DNA of 64,000 bases from Synechococcus sp. UW179A (GCF_900473965.1 NZ_UCNJ01000032.1:124001-188000); one strand, 5' to 3'. Positions 7,806 to 16,410 are shown, counted from the first letter of the stretch. Made by a program: numbers and translations. The notes: generated from the letters alone by a model not told the origin.

Positions 7806-7976
7806 ATGGGCAATGCGCTGACGATTGGCGACGTCATTCGGGAGGGCGGAATTCCGTTGAAGCATGCGGGCAAAGTGCAGATAACGGAAGAAGCAGGGCT
7901 GGTCAGGTTGAGGACCATGTGGTGGGCGACTGAGCGCGATGAAAGCCAACCATGGCTAAGGGCGAGTCGGAGGTGA
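7806..7976 (+). CDS. Possible small protein (56 aa)
   Basis: MGNALTIGDVIREGGIPLKH, then VQITEEAGLVRLRTMWWATE. Composition is protein-like, and overlapping frames on the other strand are less so. No clear SD. Confidence 0.35.
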   Translation: MGNALTIGDVIREGGIPLKHAGKVQITEEAGLVRLRTMWWATERDESQPWLRASRR

Positions 7977-8192
7977 AGAATGTGCTGGGCGCTGGAGCTG
8001 TTATTGGCAAGGAACACAAAGAAGCGAGGGCTGTTGGCCCCTTCTGCGATCAACCATTGAATTGATACCTGGAGGTACGCGGCCAACCATTACCAAGAGG
8101 TCTTATGTAGTGGAACATGATCCATGGGGTGTGGTGATGGACGCATCAAACAAAAGAGGTAAATTAAACTTAGCAATACCTTGAGAAATAGC

Positions 8193-8558
8193 ATGAAAAA
8201 ACAATTCCTTACAACAACTATTTTAGCCCTAACTCAATTAACATTACTTTTCTACACTCTAGACTCAAAATCAGCTTCAATCGAACGCTATGAGTTGAAA
8301 ACAGATGCCATCAAAGCGTGTATTAACTGGCTCAGGAACGGTACAAAATACACTTTTCATGATGACGGTACATGGCTTGAGGACAACAACCGAATCTGCG
8401 TAGACGGGAGAAAGAATTACGATTCAACAAATATCACTGGAATGGAAGACCCATCAATAGAACCAAAAAACTATGACGACATACCAAATCCCGTGAAAAT
8501 GAAAATCATCAAATTTTTTGATTATAGAGAAGATGATGGAACATCGCTTGATCAATAA
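8193..8558 (+). CDS. Secreted hypothetical protein
   Basis: 121 residues. N-terminal signal MKKQFLTTTILALTQLTLLF, then an acidic mature part with two Cys (KACINWL, RICVDG). The start is the ATG at 8193 rather than the in-frame TTG at 8181, because MKK fits a signal peptide. Not recognised. Confidence 0.7.
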   Translation: MKKQFLTTTILALTQLTLLFYTLDSKSASIERYELKTDAIKACINWLRNGTKYTFHDDGTWLEDNNRICVDGRKNYDSTNITGMEDPSIEPKNYDDIPNPVKMKIIKFFDYREDDGTSLDQ

Positions 8559-8919
8559 ATACAGGAATAATTAGAAAGGGTGTTGTTGTCAAAGACGACA
8601 GGGCATTTGCTGGTAATTGCATGCTGCTGAGTTGCGGCGATAGCAAGCGGAATACAAGGATGAGTAACAAAACGGAATTCAGATCAGGCTTGATGCATTG
8701 ACAAAGGGTGTTAAGAGTGATTGCTGCAAAGTCTTGACTCAGGTTGAGGCAGGAAGAAAAATTACTTATTGATTGATTCACACAAGGTTGAGAGATTGGA
8801 GTTAACGGAAAGGGGTCATGCGTGGGAAAGGTAAATGCAAAGCATATTGATCAAACCAGGCGATATGACAATAACGAGTGTGAGTATTGGGCAAGACGTG
8901 TGGAAAGCTGTTTTTAGGG

Positions 8920-8981
8920 CTACCCCAAACGGGGCAGGCAGGCGCAGGCAAGCGCCTGAAAGACAGACCATTGCTATGACT
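8920..8981 (+). promoter_or_regulatory. Palindromes plus element C before Nif11 9002
   Basis: CCCC-AAAC-GGGG near 8923-8934 and a 7-bp palindrome CAGGCGC...GCGCCTG (8939-8958), then TTGCTATGACT at 8971-8981. The last reads as an extended -10 (TG-C-TATGAC) and sits 20 nt before the ATG, the same spacing as before 18995, 25636 and 45837. Confidence 0.6.
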
Positions 8982-9001
8982 GCTGAAAAGACCTGATATC
9001 C

Positions 9002-9250
9002 ATGTCAGAAGAGCAACTCAAAGCGTTCATCGCGAAAATTAAAAGTGATACCGGTCTTCAGGCAAAGCTCAAAGCCGTAGCTGATTCCGATGCAGTTCTT
9101 GCGATTGCAGAAGAGGCTGGGTTTATGATTTCTGCTTACGATTTAAAAACTCAGTCAGAACTTTCAGACGATGAACTGGAAGGAGTAGCTGGCGGTGGCT
9201 TTACACAAAATAAGACCTGCACCAGTATTCTTCTTGACAATTGCAAGTGA
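9002..9250 (+). CDS. Prochlorosin-type lanthipeptide precursor (Nif11 leader)
   Basis: 82 residues. Leader MSEEQLKAFIAKIKSDTGLQ, then SELSDDELEGVAGG and core GFTQNKTCTSILLDNCK with two Cys and three Thr/Ser. Typical of substrates of a promiscuous class II synthetase; none is nearby. Monocistronic, with element C upstream. Confidence 0.9.
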   Translation: MSEEQLKAFIAKIKSDTGLQAKLKAVADSDAVLAIAEEAGFMISAYDLKTQSELSDDELEGVAGGGFTQNKTCTSILLDNCK

Positions 9251-9593
9251 TTTCTACTAAACGGCATTTGCATTTACACATTGCCAGCATGAAACCAGAC
9301 AAGGGCAAGCAAATCATATTTTTTCGGCAAAAACAACATGCTCGTTTAAAAAGTCTATAAATCATGTTGCCATGCCTGGCAAGACAGAGCGCAGTATTTT
9401 TCAGCCAAAGACGCTGAAATAGTTAGCCGCTAAAAGGGTGATAAAAACACATCTACCAAAGCCAGGGAACTCAATATGGATCAGTTGAAATGAGGTGTTG
9501 GCTCTCTATAACAGCCCTGTTCGAGAAAGAACAGATTTTGAGACCAATGTAATTCCGCAATACTCTTTTTAAATACTTCGAATTGAAAACAAC
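9251..9593. other. Intergenic, no gene seen
   Basis: About 340 bases between a plus-strand and a minus-strand gene. No convincing ORF or repeat. Confidence 0.4.
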
Positions 9594-9800
9594 TTAATGG
9601 TCGCGGTACCCCGTCACAAACACAGTGCTTTGCTGAGGCATGATTAAACCGGCCTCTTGCATACGGCATAAAGCCATCAGGTAGCCGCGAGACTCTTCCT
9701 CAAGCCATGGGTAAGGTTGAAGATTCTCTATGGAAGCTCTAGCTGAGAAGCCGAGCAGGGCAAGCAACACCGCTGCAGTCGTTTTGATTCTTTTGCTCAT
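9594..9800 (-). CDS. Small secreted hypothetical protein (68 aa)
   Basis: MSKRIKTTAAVLLALLGFSA is a clear signal peptide (cleavage near ARAS). The mature part reads IENLQPYPWLEEESRGYLMA, with one Cys. The ATG at 9800 is preferred over 9842 because it places the signal at the N-terminus. Not recognised. Confidence 0.65.
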   Translation of the reverse strand: MSKRIKTTAAVLLALLGFSARASIENLQPYPWLEEESRGYLMALCRMQEAGLIMPQQSTVFVTGYRDH

Positions 9801-10120
9801 GATTTGGGAGGTCAGCTCAAACCTGTGGGCATCAGCTTCCACTGAGCACCTTTCAGGTCTCAGGGCCGATATTCAGGTCTGCGGGCTCTTCAAACACAAC
9901 GCGCTAATCGGCAACCCGAAATGGAACGTAGTCAGTGCGCTCGATCCGGATGCCTCCCGGGACCGATGCGGCTCCGTAGAGTCCGCTCATCCAGCCCACA
10001 CCTAAACAACACCCAGCTCCGGCAATTCGGCTGCGTCGTGGATGACTTGACTGCCACATTGGCCGCCTAGGAATACGGATCGAAAGAGGCTGTATTGCTC
10101 AAAACATTCATGTTGAGTTG

Positions 10121-10843
10121 TCAAGAAGAAAGAGTCTCCCACCGATGTATTTCATCCTGAAAAGGAGACTTCTCCAGCAAAGGAGTGACACCAAGTTCAG
10201 ATCGCCATTCTGCTAATGGCCGTTCCCAACCCTCTTCCCAACGGCACCCTTCCAAGAAGACTCCAGCGAGACCCACTTGAGCTCCAAAGCTAATCGCCTC
10301 CCAGATCATGCGATGTTCATCGGGGCAGATGAAACTGTGAGTCATCAGAGCAGAGAGACCCGCAACGACTCCTGGTTGCTGTTGTGAAACAGCGTAATAG
10401 GCTTGCACAGCCGCTTCCCCAGCTACCGAAGTATCAACACCAAGAATTAAATGGTGAATATCATGAAAGCTTCTAAGCCTGCGGGATAAGTAGTCTTCCT
10501 TTTCACTGGTCTCGGCAACCTTCCTCAGGTTTTTATTTACCGGAGGAAATGGATTCATGCCGAGCTGCCTAAACATTTGCTGAGCGCAGAATCCCAAGCT
10601 TCCAATTGGCATTGCATGCATATCATCAAATGATGGCCATGCAACGCCGAATCGCTCATCAACAAGACTCTGAATTTGAGGATGAGTTAAGAATTTATTG
10701 AGCCATTCTTTTTGCAAATCCCATTTAAAAATTGGCGAGAAATGCCTACTATGTTTAAACCCATGCTCAGGATCTCTGGCGACTTGAAGAATCCCTAACG
10801 CCAAATCGAAAGCATCCTCTTTTAATTCAGTACGCGAAACCAT
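10121..10843 (-). CDS. Coq4-family protein
   Basis: 240 residues, the usual length of bacterial Coq4-like proteins. The family metal-binding signature HDxxH-x11-E is present: HDIHH at 127-131 and Glu143, within SFHDIHHLILGVDTSVAGE. Mitochondrial Coq4 acts in ubiquinone synthesis. Cyanobacteria make plastoquinone, so the substrate here is uncertain. Alone on its strand, with the leader-B/hli unit next to it on the other strand. Confidence 0.8.
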   Translation of the reverse strand: MVSRTELKEDAFDLALGILQVARDPEHGFKHSRHFSPIFKWDLQKEWLNKFLTHPQIQSLVDERFGVAWPSFDDMHAMPIGSLGFCAQQMFRQLGMNPFPPVNKNLRKVAETSEKEDYLSRRLRSFHDIHHLILGVDTSVAGEAAVQAYYAVSQQQPGVVAGLSALMTHSFICPDEHRMIWEAISFGAQVGLAGVFLEGCRWEEGWERPLAEWRSELGVTPLLEKSPFQDEIHRWETLSS

Positions 10844-11286
10844 GTCGTGAATTTCCGTGGCTTTTCTGATCTAGACCTGCTGAGCATCAAAGTCACTACT
10901 CAAAACCGAACAAAAATATTCGGTTTACAGGGCAAAGCATCAGATGTGAACTGCATTGCCCTGAAGCAGATTTGAGCGTCTCCACCGACGACTCATCAGC
11001 CTTTCTCAGCGTTCGGGGAGAGAGGAGGGGCTGCATGCAGGGGCACTAATCACACTATGGCTGAGTTCAAGAAACAACAAGCGGAAAACAAACTCGTAGA
11101 CGGAGCGCTTCACTTTCGTTTCTGTCCTCCGCCTTCGTGATTATCAGGCCAGTTCCAACCGAGTGATCACTCGCTTCACCTGAATATGAGACCAGTTCGT
11201 TGCACTTGCAGCAATGGTTAGACCAGCAACCTCTAGAGCTGCAGCTGGTCATGGCCAGTGAATGTGCTCCCGTAGTACCCGTCCGA
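10844..11286. other. Intergenic, no gene seen
   Basis: No convincing ORF between the Coq4-like start and leader B. A minus-strand ORF at 11067-11252 has poor composition. Confidence 0.4.
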
Positions 11287-11380
11287 AAAGGTCCTGAAAC
11301 CGAACCTCAGAAGACGGTTGGCCCACTACCAATCGTGATCGAGCAGCCATAGAACAATTAGGTCCCACTGGGAGAAACCC
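11287..11380 (+). promoter_or_regulatory. Leader B, copy 1 (upstream of hli)
   Basis: AAGGTCCTGAAACCGAACCT, then a variable middle, then TCCC-ACT-GGGAG-AAACCC-ATG, in which GGAG is the SD and pairs with TCCC. The same arrangement precedes 20858, 28904 (minus) and 38928 (minus). Confidence 0.65.
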
Positions 11381-11572
11381 ATGACAACTGCAACCCTCCT
11401 GGCTGATGAGCGTTACTGGCAAGACCTTGCCGCAGCGCAAATGCGTCGTGAGCGCCAGGTGAGAGCTGAACTTCTCAATGGAAGGATGGCGATGCTCGGC
11501 TTCATAGCCCTTGTTGGAACCGAAGCATTGCTGCATCAAGGACTGCTATCAGCACTTGGCATTTGCCTCTAA
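11381..11572 (+). CDS. hli: High-light-inducible (Hlip/Scp) protein
   Basis: 63 residues. Carries the single chlorophyll-binding helix signature ELLNGRMAMLGFIALVGTE at about 31-49, with the Glu and Asn-Gly-Arg that bind pigment. Such proteins sit in the thylakoid membrane and protect photosystem assembly from excess light. The N-terminal 30 residues are charged and likely on the stromal side. Shares leader B with three unrelated genes, hinting at common control. Confidence 0.9.
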   Translation: MTTATLLADERYWQDLAAAQMRRERQVRAELLNGRMAMLGFIALVGTEALLHQGLLSALGICL

Positions 11573-11584
11573 ACGCAGACACCC

Positions 11585-12025
11585 ATGACATCAGCTAAGC
11601 CTCAGGCAAGGCGACCTGAGGGACTGGTGCTGATCTACGGCGTGCTCGACCTTGAACTGGAACGTCATCAGTCCATGATCGAATTCGGAGTGGGCATCCC
11701 CCTACAACGGCATTGAACTACTCGCATTTCAACGGGCCCTCTATGCCCAAGGGTTGACCAATGGAGCCAGCCCCTCGCAAGTCCTGCCCATGGCGATCTC
11801 AACAGCCTGACACCGATCCGGGTGAATCTGGGCAAACACGATCCACTCAGGGACGATGGCCTTGGTTTCACAACTAAAACCAACAGCAGGGGATCAAGGG
11901 TGAAAGTCCATATCGGCTCCGGTATGCCCCATGGTTTTGTCATGCAGCACTTTCTTGTCGGGGAAGCGGGTACAGCCGCAGAAAAGCAGAACCTGGCGTT
12001 CTTCCATGCAGGCAAAGCGCCTTAA
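11585..12025 (+). pseudogene. Remnant of an alpha/beta-hydrolase-3 esterase
   Basis: One frame with a stop at 11711-11713. Before it: PEGLVLIYGVLDLELERHQS, matching the IYPVLD region of lipase/esterase family proteins. After it: LASPAHGDLNSLTPIRVNLG, then KHDPLRDDG (acid residue region) and SGMPHGFV (catalytic His). The N-terminal half with HGGG and GDSAG is missing; hli lies where it would be. A dead, truncated gene. Confidence 0.75.
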
Positions 12026-12182
12026 AGATCCAGAGCGATAACCCCCACCTGAATTACGAACCGACCCACGCCACCGGGGTAGCAATGACGACGCTGTGAG
12101 CGCCAATCACAAAGGCTTTGGTTGTCTTGTCGATCAGACAATTCCACCGAGCAAAACCTCACGCCCATTGATCAGGGACACA

Positions 12183-12323
12183 TCACCCATTAGGGCTATT
12201 TCCTTCTAAAACGCCAGATTCCTGAAGGCGATGACGTTCGATCAAGTACAGGGCTCCTAGGACGCTGCCGCACCAGAAGCCGAGTATCAGCAGAAACAGC
12301 CCCATGCTTTTCAGAAAGTTCAT
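12183..12323 (-). CDS. Small membrane protein (46 aa)
   Basis: MNFLKSMGLFLLILGFWCGS plus VLGALYLIERHRLQESG: one hydrophobic helix of about 25 residues with a basic N-terminus and charged tail. Good composition, and no competing gene on the other strand. Not recognised. Confidence 0.55.
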   Translation of the reverse strand: MNFLKSMGLFLLILGFWCGSVLGALYLIERHRLQESGVLEGNSPNG

Positions 12324-12414
12324 CAGCCGTGCCTCAGTGAACTGTTGTCTGCAGGGTTCGCCTCGACATAGCCCCGAGTCGTGCTGGTGAAACAGTATCC
12401 CCCATTTGAAGCAA

Positions 12415-12482
12415 AGTCACCACTAGGCGGGAAGGCTTCCAGCCACTTCACTTCTGCAGGGTCTCCTAGTTTTCAATCGGGT
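12415..12482 (+). repeat. Dispersed repeat R, copy 2
   Basis: CACCACTAGGCGGGAAGGCT, then TCCAGCCACTTCACTTCTGC and AGGGTCTCCTAG. Aligns with 3248-3316 and, less well, with 20405-20465 and 19735-19795. No coding role is apparent. Confidence 0.5.
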
Positions 12483-12586
12483 TATAACAGTGAAATTGTC
12501 TGACAACAAATGACCATATAGAAAAGATTGCTCAGCTCTCCGATGAAAATTGAATAGCCAAACTGCACTTCATATCAAAGCAACGC

Positions 12587-13008
12587 ATGAAACGACTTGC
12601 ACTCACAGTTGTTTTTTTACTAACAATCACGCCAGAGGCCCATATATCAAGAGCCCATGACGTTAATGGAGCGGAAAGTCTTGGTATCAAGGTCGAGAGC
12701 CTTGCGAAGCCAATAAGACAATGGGATGGAACTCTTTTACCACACTATCCGCAAGGCCAACCAGAAATCGCGATTTTAAGGATAAAATACCTGCAGGCAT
12801 GACTCTACCTTGGCACCATCATCAAGTCATCAACGCCGCAGTGATTCTTGATAGAACCCTCGATTTATATCTGAAAAATAGAACAAAAAGGAGGTATGAG
12901 AGTGGAGATGCCTTAATTGAAGTTGTGAATAGGCTGCACATGGGAAGAGCTATCGGCAATAAGGACGTTCACTTAATTGTTTTTTATGCAGGAAAAAAGG
13001 ACAGCTAA
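12587..13008 (+). pseudogene. Secreted cupin-like protein with frameshift
   Basis: Frame 1 gives a signal peptide (MKRLALTVVFLLTITPEAHI) and then AKPIRQWDGTLLPHYPQGQP and EIAILRIK, ending at 12802. Frame 2 continues KIPAGMTLPWHHHQVINAAV, with the HxH metal motif of cupins, then YESGDALIEVVNRLHMG to 13008. One missing A in the run AAAA near 12784 accounts for the shift. Either a recent pseudogene or an assembly error; joined, it would be about 140 residues. Confidence 0.75.
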
Positions 13009-13185
13009 CAACTATTTTGAAAGAGTGAAACACATCACGGAACTCTTTGCGCAATAAGAACACGCATTAGGCTGACCTGGTCTGCATGCAGTAAAGCCAA
13101 CACACGCCATGCTTCGGCACATGCCGATCAACTAGCGGGCGGTCCTTTTATGGCATCCCGACACGTTGACGAAACCGCCTAGCGA

Positions 13186-13518
13186 ATGCTGGACAAACTA
13201 AGTGCTTGTGATTCAGCGCCGACACCAGAAACCACCAGTCCGCAAGTTGGATTGATATGTCTGCAAGGCTTGGCTGATCTAGAACGACTGGAAGGTCCCT
13301 GGGTAAAACTGATCGCCAGCGGCGATTCAGAAGACGCGGCGGTGATTCTGCATTTGTTGCTGCCAAAGAAAAACGGGATGACTGCGGGCCACCCCGTACC
13401 ATTCCTTTTTTCTTGGCTTTACGGTTCTTCAGCACCTCTGTCATTTGGACATAACAGTTTTGTAGACCACCAAGAAAGTGGAGTCGTCAAAAGCACATTT
13501 GCCAGGGTTTTAATGTAG
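13186..13518 (+). CDS. Hypothetical protein, repeat Q family
   Basis: 110 residues: MLDKLSACDSAPTPETTSPQ, then GLICLQGLADLERLEGPWVK and LIASGDSEDAAVILHLLL. A broken copy is at 4076, and a partial relative (GLTCLQTLAGLEQIDRAWRR) lies within 24107-24388. Three relatives with the same CLQ-LA-LE core suggest a real small family, though the last third here looks less conserved. Confidence 0.5.
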   Translation: MLDKLSACDSAPTPETTSPQVGLICLQGLADLERLEGPWVKLIASGDSEDAAVILHLLLPKKNGMTAGHPVPFLFSWLYGSSAPLSFGHNSFVDHQESGVVKSTFARVLM

Positions 13519-13550
13519 TTTCTTATTCTTCCGTTGATGAATAAATTATT

Positions 13551-13733
13551 TTATGCGATCCAAGGGAATGAAGGATCATATTTCCTGTCTAATTTTTGCA
13601 TTAACTCTTCAGCATTGTATAAGTCAGCACAAAAACTACATTGTCCTTCAGGGTCGCAGACAATGAAGCCGTCGCTGAATTTGTGTAAAGCCGTTCCCCG
13701 ACTAGTTGTTGCCAAAAGAGTTTCGCGATCCAT
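13551..13733 (-). CDS. Small hypothetical protein (60 aa)
   Basis: MDRETLLATTSRGTALHKFS, then DGFIVCDPEGQCSFCADLYN and AEELMQKLDRKYDPSFPWIA. The spacing C-x5-C-x2-C could bind a metal. Composition and compactness favour a real gene over the overlapping plus-strand ORF. Confidence 0.6.
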   Translation of the reverse strand: MDRETLLATTSRGTALHKFSDGFIVCDPEGQCSFCADLYNAEELMQKLDRKYDPSFPWIA

Positions 13734-14019
13734 CGAGGTAATACGATTACATTTGTAATGGCATCTGTCAATCGAACGGTGTTGTATCAGTACTTACAAT
13801 TATCGCAACTCACAATATGATTATTTGCTTTAAAGCACAGACACATAACTAGAACGGAGCTCGGCGTGTGCTGGAGGGGCGGGATATCTCATAACTCAGC
13901 TGGCATTCATCGGTTCATCGTCATCAAACCAACCTTCACTGATGCAAGCACCCTTTACGGAAATCAATGCCCTGACCGTTCTAAAACAAGGTTTTTTTGC
14001 TTTGACGTTTGGAATACAT
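13734..14019. other. Intergenic, no gene seen
   Basis: ORFs on both strands overlap at 13866-14126, but none reads convincingly. The minus-strand protein starting at 14289 ends at its right border. Confidence 0.35.
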
Positions 14020-14289
14020 CTAACCCTGCCTTGGTTCCTCGCAGCGAATTTCTTCAATAGAGTTGGGGTGAGCCTTAATAAAGGGAACCGCCTCCATAGC
14101 CAGAACGCGGGCTTCGAAAGCATCACCGGCGTAGAAACAGCTTTCGATTCTTCGACTACTGGTCTCGCGGTGTCTGACGGTGTAGCGCTTGTGGCTTTTC
14201 ATGGATCGAGACATGGTTTCACTTAAAGCTTCTGCCTGATCGAGCCAGTAATCAACAAAAATCTTTAATTGCTTCGGGATCATTCGCAT
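14020..14289 (-). CDS. Hypothetical protein (89 aa)
   Basis: MRMIPKQLKIFVDYWLDQAE, then a basic middle (SHKRYTVRHRETSSRRIES) and CFYAGDAFEARVLAMEAVPF. Soluble and helix-rich. Preferred over the plus-strand ORF at 13942, whose composition is poor. Start at 14289 or the ATG at 14283. Not recognised. Confidence 0.55.
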   Translation of the reverse strand: MRMIPKQLKIFVDYWLDQAEALSETMSRSMKSHKRYTVRHRETSSRRIESCFYAGDAFEARVLAMEAVPFIKAHPNSIEEIRCEEPRQG

Positions 14290-14449
14290 ACACGAGAATC
14301 AATGCTTTCAGCTTTCGTATCAACCACAACCAAACACTCTGGACAAAGGGTTCTATTGAATACAGTTAATACTAACTTTTAACTTCGATTAAGACACGCC
14401 TAGGATCTAGTTGATCGGTTTTAATTTTAATTCAATCAAAAGCTTTCCT

Positions 14450-14608
14450 ATGACTCGCCAATCAGGGACCAATCTCCGCAAACTGAATGGGCACCTCGTG
14501 CATCTTGCCCTAGAAGTCGAGGCTAAGGTCAACGATGCTCGAAAAAATTACTTTGATGAGCTTGCACAGATGCATCGGTCGACCGGCAAAGAAGCTGAGA
14601 AGCAGTAG
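14450..14608 (+). CDS. Small hypothetical protein (52 aa)
   Basis: MTRQSGTNLRKLNGHLVHLA, then LEVEAKVNDARKNYFDELAQ: a charged, probably helical protein. The internal ATG at 14450 is preferred over 14411, whose first 13 residues do not look coding. Confidence 0.45.
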   Translation: MTRQSGTNLRKLNGHLVHLALEVEAKVNDARKNYFDELAQMHRSTGKEAEKQ

Positions 14609-15515
14609 GTGTATTCATTGTTGCCTTGAGCTTTGGACTAATACTGGCCATCGATAATGGGCTTAATACCAAAACCGTTAACAACTGTTGCTTAACATCC
14701 AAGACGAGCATTGTAAAAAGTGCTCCCTATCCTCTTGCATCTTCCAATCCAAAAATCAGGTATAAACTGACACGGAGCAACCGTGCTGCAGGTCTGCGCA
14801 AAAACAAAGTCATGAAAGACAAGAGCAAGTCCTTCACATCGTGAAGAAGTACTCTTCAATCTGTTGCCTTTCAGTTCCTTAACACAGAAGACTACAACGT
14901 AGTTCCCAAGTATGTTCTATCCTTCGATTGTATCCATGCGTGGCTGTCACGATTAAATCTTGAGACTTGGCGAGAGGAGCAGTCAATCCCTGGTAAAATT
15001 TACTAGTTGCACAATGATCTTCCCAGGTAATGTAGTGGTGCTGGTGAAAGCTGTATTGACATGATTGTGGTGCTGACAGCCAAGCGCAGATCAAGGCTTT
15101 TTCGTCAACAAAAACCGAGATTCTGAAGAAGGTCAGATAGGTCCGAACTCCCCGACGAAGAACCACTCCACAGCCCTGGGCAGAACAAAGAGGCGCAACG
15201 ACGATGCCGCCAGTTGATCGAAAGAATGCCGATGCGGCCTATTGGTTAGAGCTTTACAGCCAGAATCAATCAAGGTGTACTCCTGACATCTGCAATAGGC
15301 TCTAGGGCCATGAATGCATCGATTTCCTGCCAGAAAGCAGGACGCCAACAGGCCTCGGCTGGTGTGATCAACATAAGTCTCAAACGTGGCGCAACAGGGC
15401 ATACACTCGAAGCAACTTCGGCGATGGCTACTCGATCGTCCAACATGCCATCCAAAAAGCACTCACATTAATCAGCTAAAAATCCATAGGTGAACAGTTT
15501 TCATACGCAAGCCAA
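14609..15515. other. Sparse stretch
   Basis: About 900 bases. A minus-strand ORF at 15270-15455 is the only candidate. Other ORFs here are shadows or have poor composition. Confidence 0.35.
15270..15455 (-). CDS. Possible small protein (61 aa)
   Basis: MDGMLDDRVAIAEVASSVCP, then LRLMLITPAEACWRPAFWQE. Protein-like composition, but no SD and no neighbour in support. Confidence 0.3.
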   Translation of the reverse strand: MDGMLDDRVAIAEVASSVCPVAPRLRLMLITPAEACWRPAFWQEIDAFMALEPIADVRSTP

Positions 15516-15956
15516 ATGCAATCGAACCATGAAAAAAATCCAACATGGACTACGCTTGATAGAGCATATGAATCGATGATGACATCTACAAAAATCATTC
15601 ACATTGGACTGTGGAAAATCAAAAAAGACGTAAGCCCGAAAGCAGTATCAGACGTGAACAGACAGGTAATATCATTCAAAACCAGAATCCCGGGGATTGA
15701 GTTGGCATACGCCGGACCCTTGGAGACATTTAATTTCCCACAGGAAATTGTAGACGCCTTCGGCATTCCGCCTGATGCGACATTTCTAGCCAGAGGTTAC
15801 AATCATGCTTTGTTTATTATCTTTGAAAACAAGAATTATCGCATTTTGTATGACACATCAAAGCCACACCTAGACTTGTCCCCAATCATGATGCCATTAA
15901 TCGAGGGCGGTATGAACGGCGTGCTAACTATCGATTTTTGTCTGCCCAGGCTGTAG
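15516..15956 (+). CDS. Dabb (stress-responsive A/B barrel) domain protein
   Basis: 146 residues. KIIHIGLWKIKKDVSPKAVS opens like a Dabb domain (HxxLxxFK-DVS), followed by IPGIELAYAGP and RGYNHALFIIFENKNYRILY, the usual central strand, and KPHLDLSPIMMPLIEGG. Dabb proteins are small dimeric alpha-beta barrels, some acting on aromatic substrates. ATG at 15579 would start just before the domain. A second Dabb protein is at 24915. Confidence 0.7.
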   Translation: MQSNHEKNPTWTTLDRAYESMMTSTKIIHIGLWKIKKDVSPKAVSDVNRQVISFKTRIPGIELAYAGPLETFNFPQEIVDAFGIPPDATFLARGYNHALFIIFENKNYRILYDTSKPHLDLSPIMMPLIEGGMNGVLTIDFCLPRL

Positions 15957-16190
15957 CCACCAACACTTAGTAGTCATACAAATGATTAAAGGGCTCCACT
16001 ACGGCCCATTGAGCAATACGTAGGACAAGTCTTCGTAAGCCTGCAAACCTTTCCCTGTTGGGTGTTCTTCAACCAACCCGCACCATTCTTCGGTAAAGAG
16101 CGATCAACCAATGGTCGGTCCTTGATCGCCATCGGCACGGTCTGGCAAAGTCATTTGCTCTGTAACCGAAAGTGCGACTGCCTGCAGAAC
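15957..16190. other. Intergenic with repeat Q fragment
   Basis: The stretch near 16087-16130 (TTCTTCGG...GCGATCAACCAATGGTCGGT) resembles the upstream part of repeat Q. No gene. Confidence 0.35.
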
Positions 16191-16236
16191 AATCGGTCGA
16201 TGGTTCGAATCCATGAGAGGGCGTCTAGTTACAGCG
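16191..16236 (+). other. tRNA T-arm-like relic, copy 2
   Basis: ATCGGTCGATGGTTCGAATC with CATG behind it: a near-perfect T-loop (TTCGAAT) with a GATGG/CCAT stem, then AGAGGGCGTCTAGTTACAGC as at 6551. The preceding bases do not form an intact anticodon arm or acceptor. It is followed about 45 nt later by CTTAAACACC and a decayed leader A, the same order as at 29575. Confidence 0.45.
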
Positions 16237-16282
16237 TGGATTTTCAGCCAGGACCGGTTGCCCTTAAACACCGTGAGGATTG

Positions 16283-16410
16283 AGTGCCCTGGAGCCTTGG
16301 CCTCGCCAGCTTCTGCATGAGCTGATTTCCGCCTGGACGACCAATCTGAGCCATTCACCAGAAGCTCATCAGACATCCTTGGGGCTGCACCAGTGCTGGG
16401 AAGTGGAGAT
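16283..16410 (+). repeat. Leader A, decayed copy without gene
   Basis: CCCTGGAGCCTTGGCCTCGC, then GCATGAGCTGATTTCC, GAGCCATTCACCAGAAGCTC and a CACCAG box. The terminal hairpin is absent and no start codon follows. Confidence 0.55.

Larger units (their letters stand above)
6834..8192. other. Long sparse stretch, two weak small ORFs
   Basis: About 1.3 kb with no long gene. Only a 22-codon hydrophobic ORF (7333-7401, minus) and a 56-codon ORF (7806-7976, plus) look protein-like. No repeats shared with the leaders were seen. Confidence 0.4.

Noticed and set aside
16130-16236. Complete tRNA
   Set aside because: Only the T-arm region folds; D-arm, acceptor pairing and a normal anticodon loop are absent.
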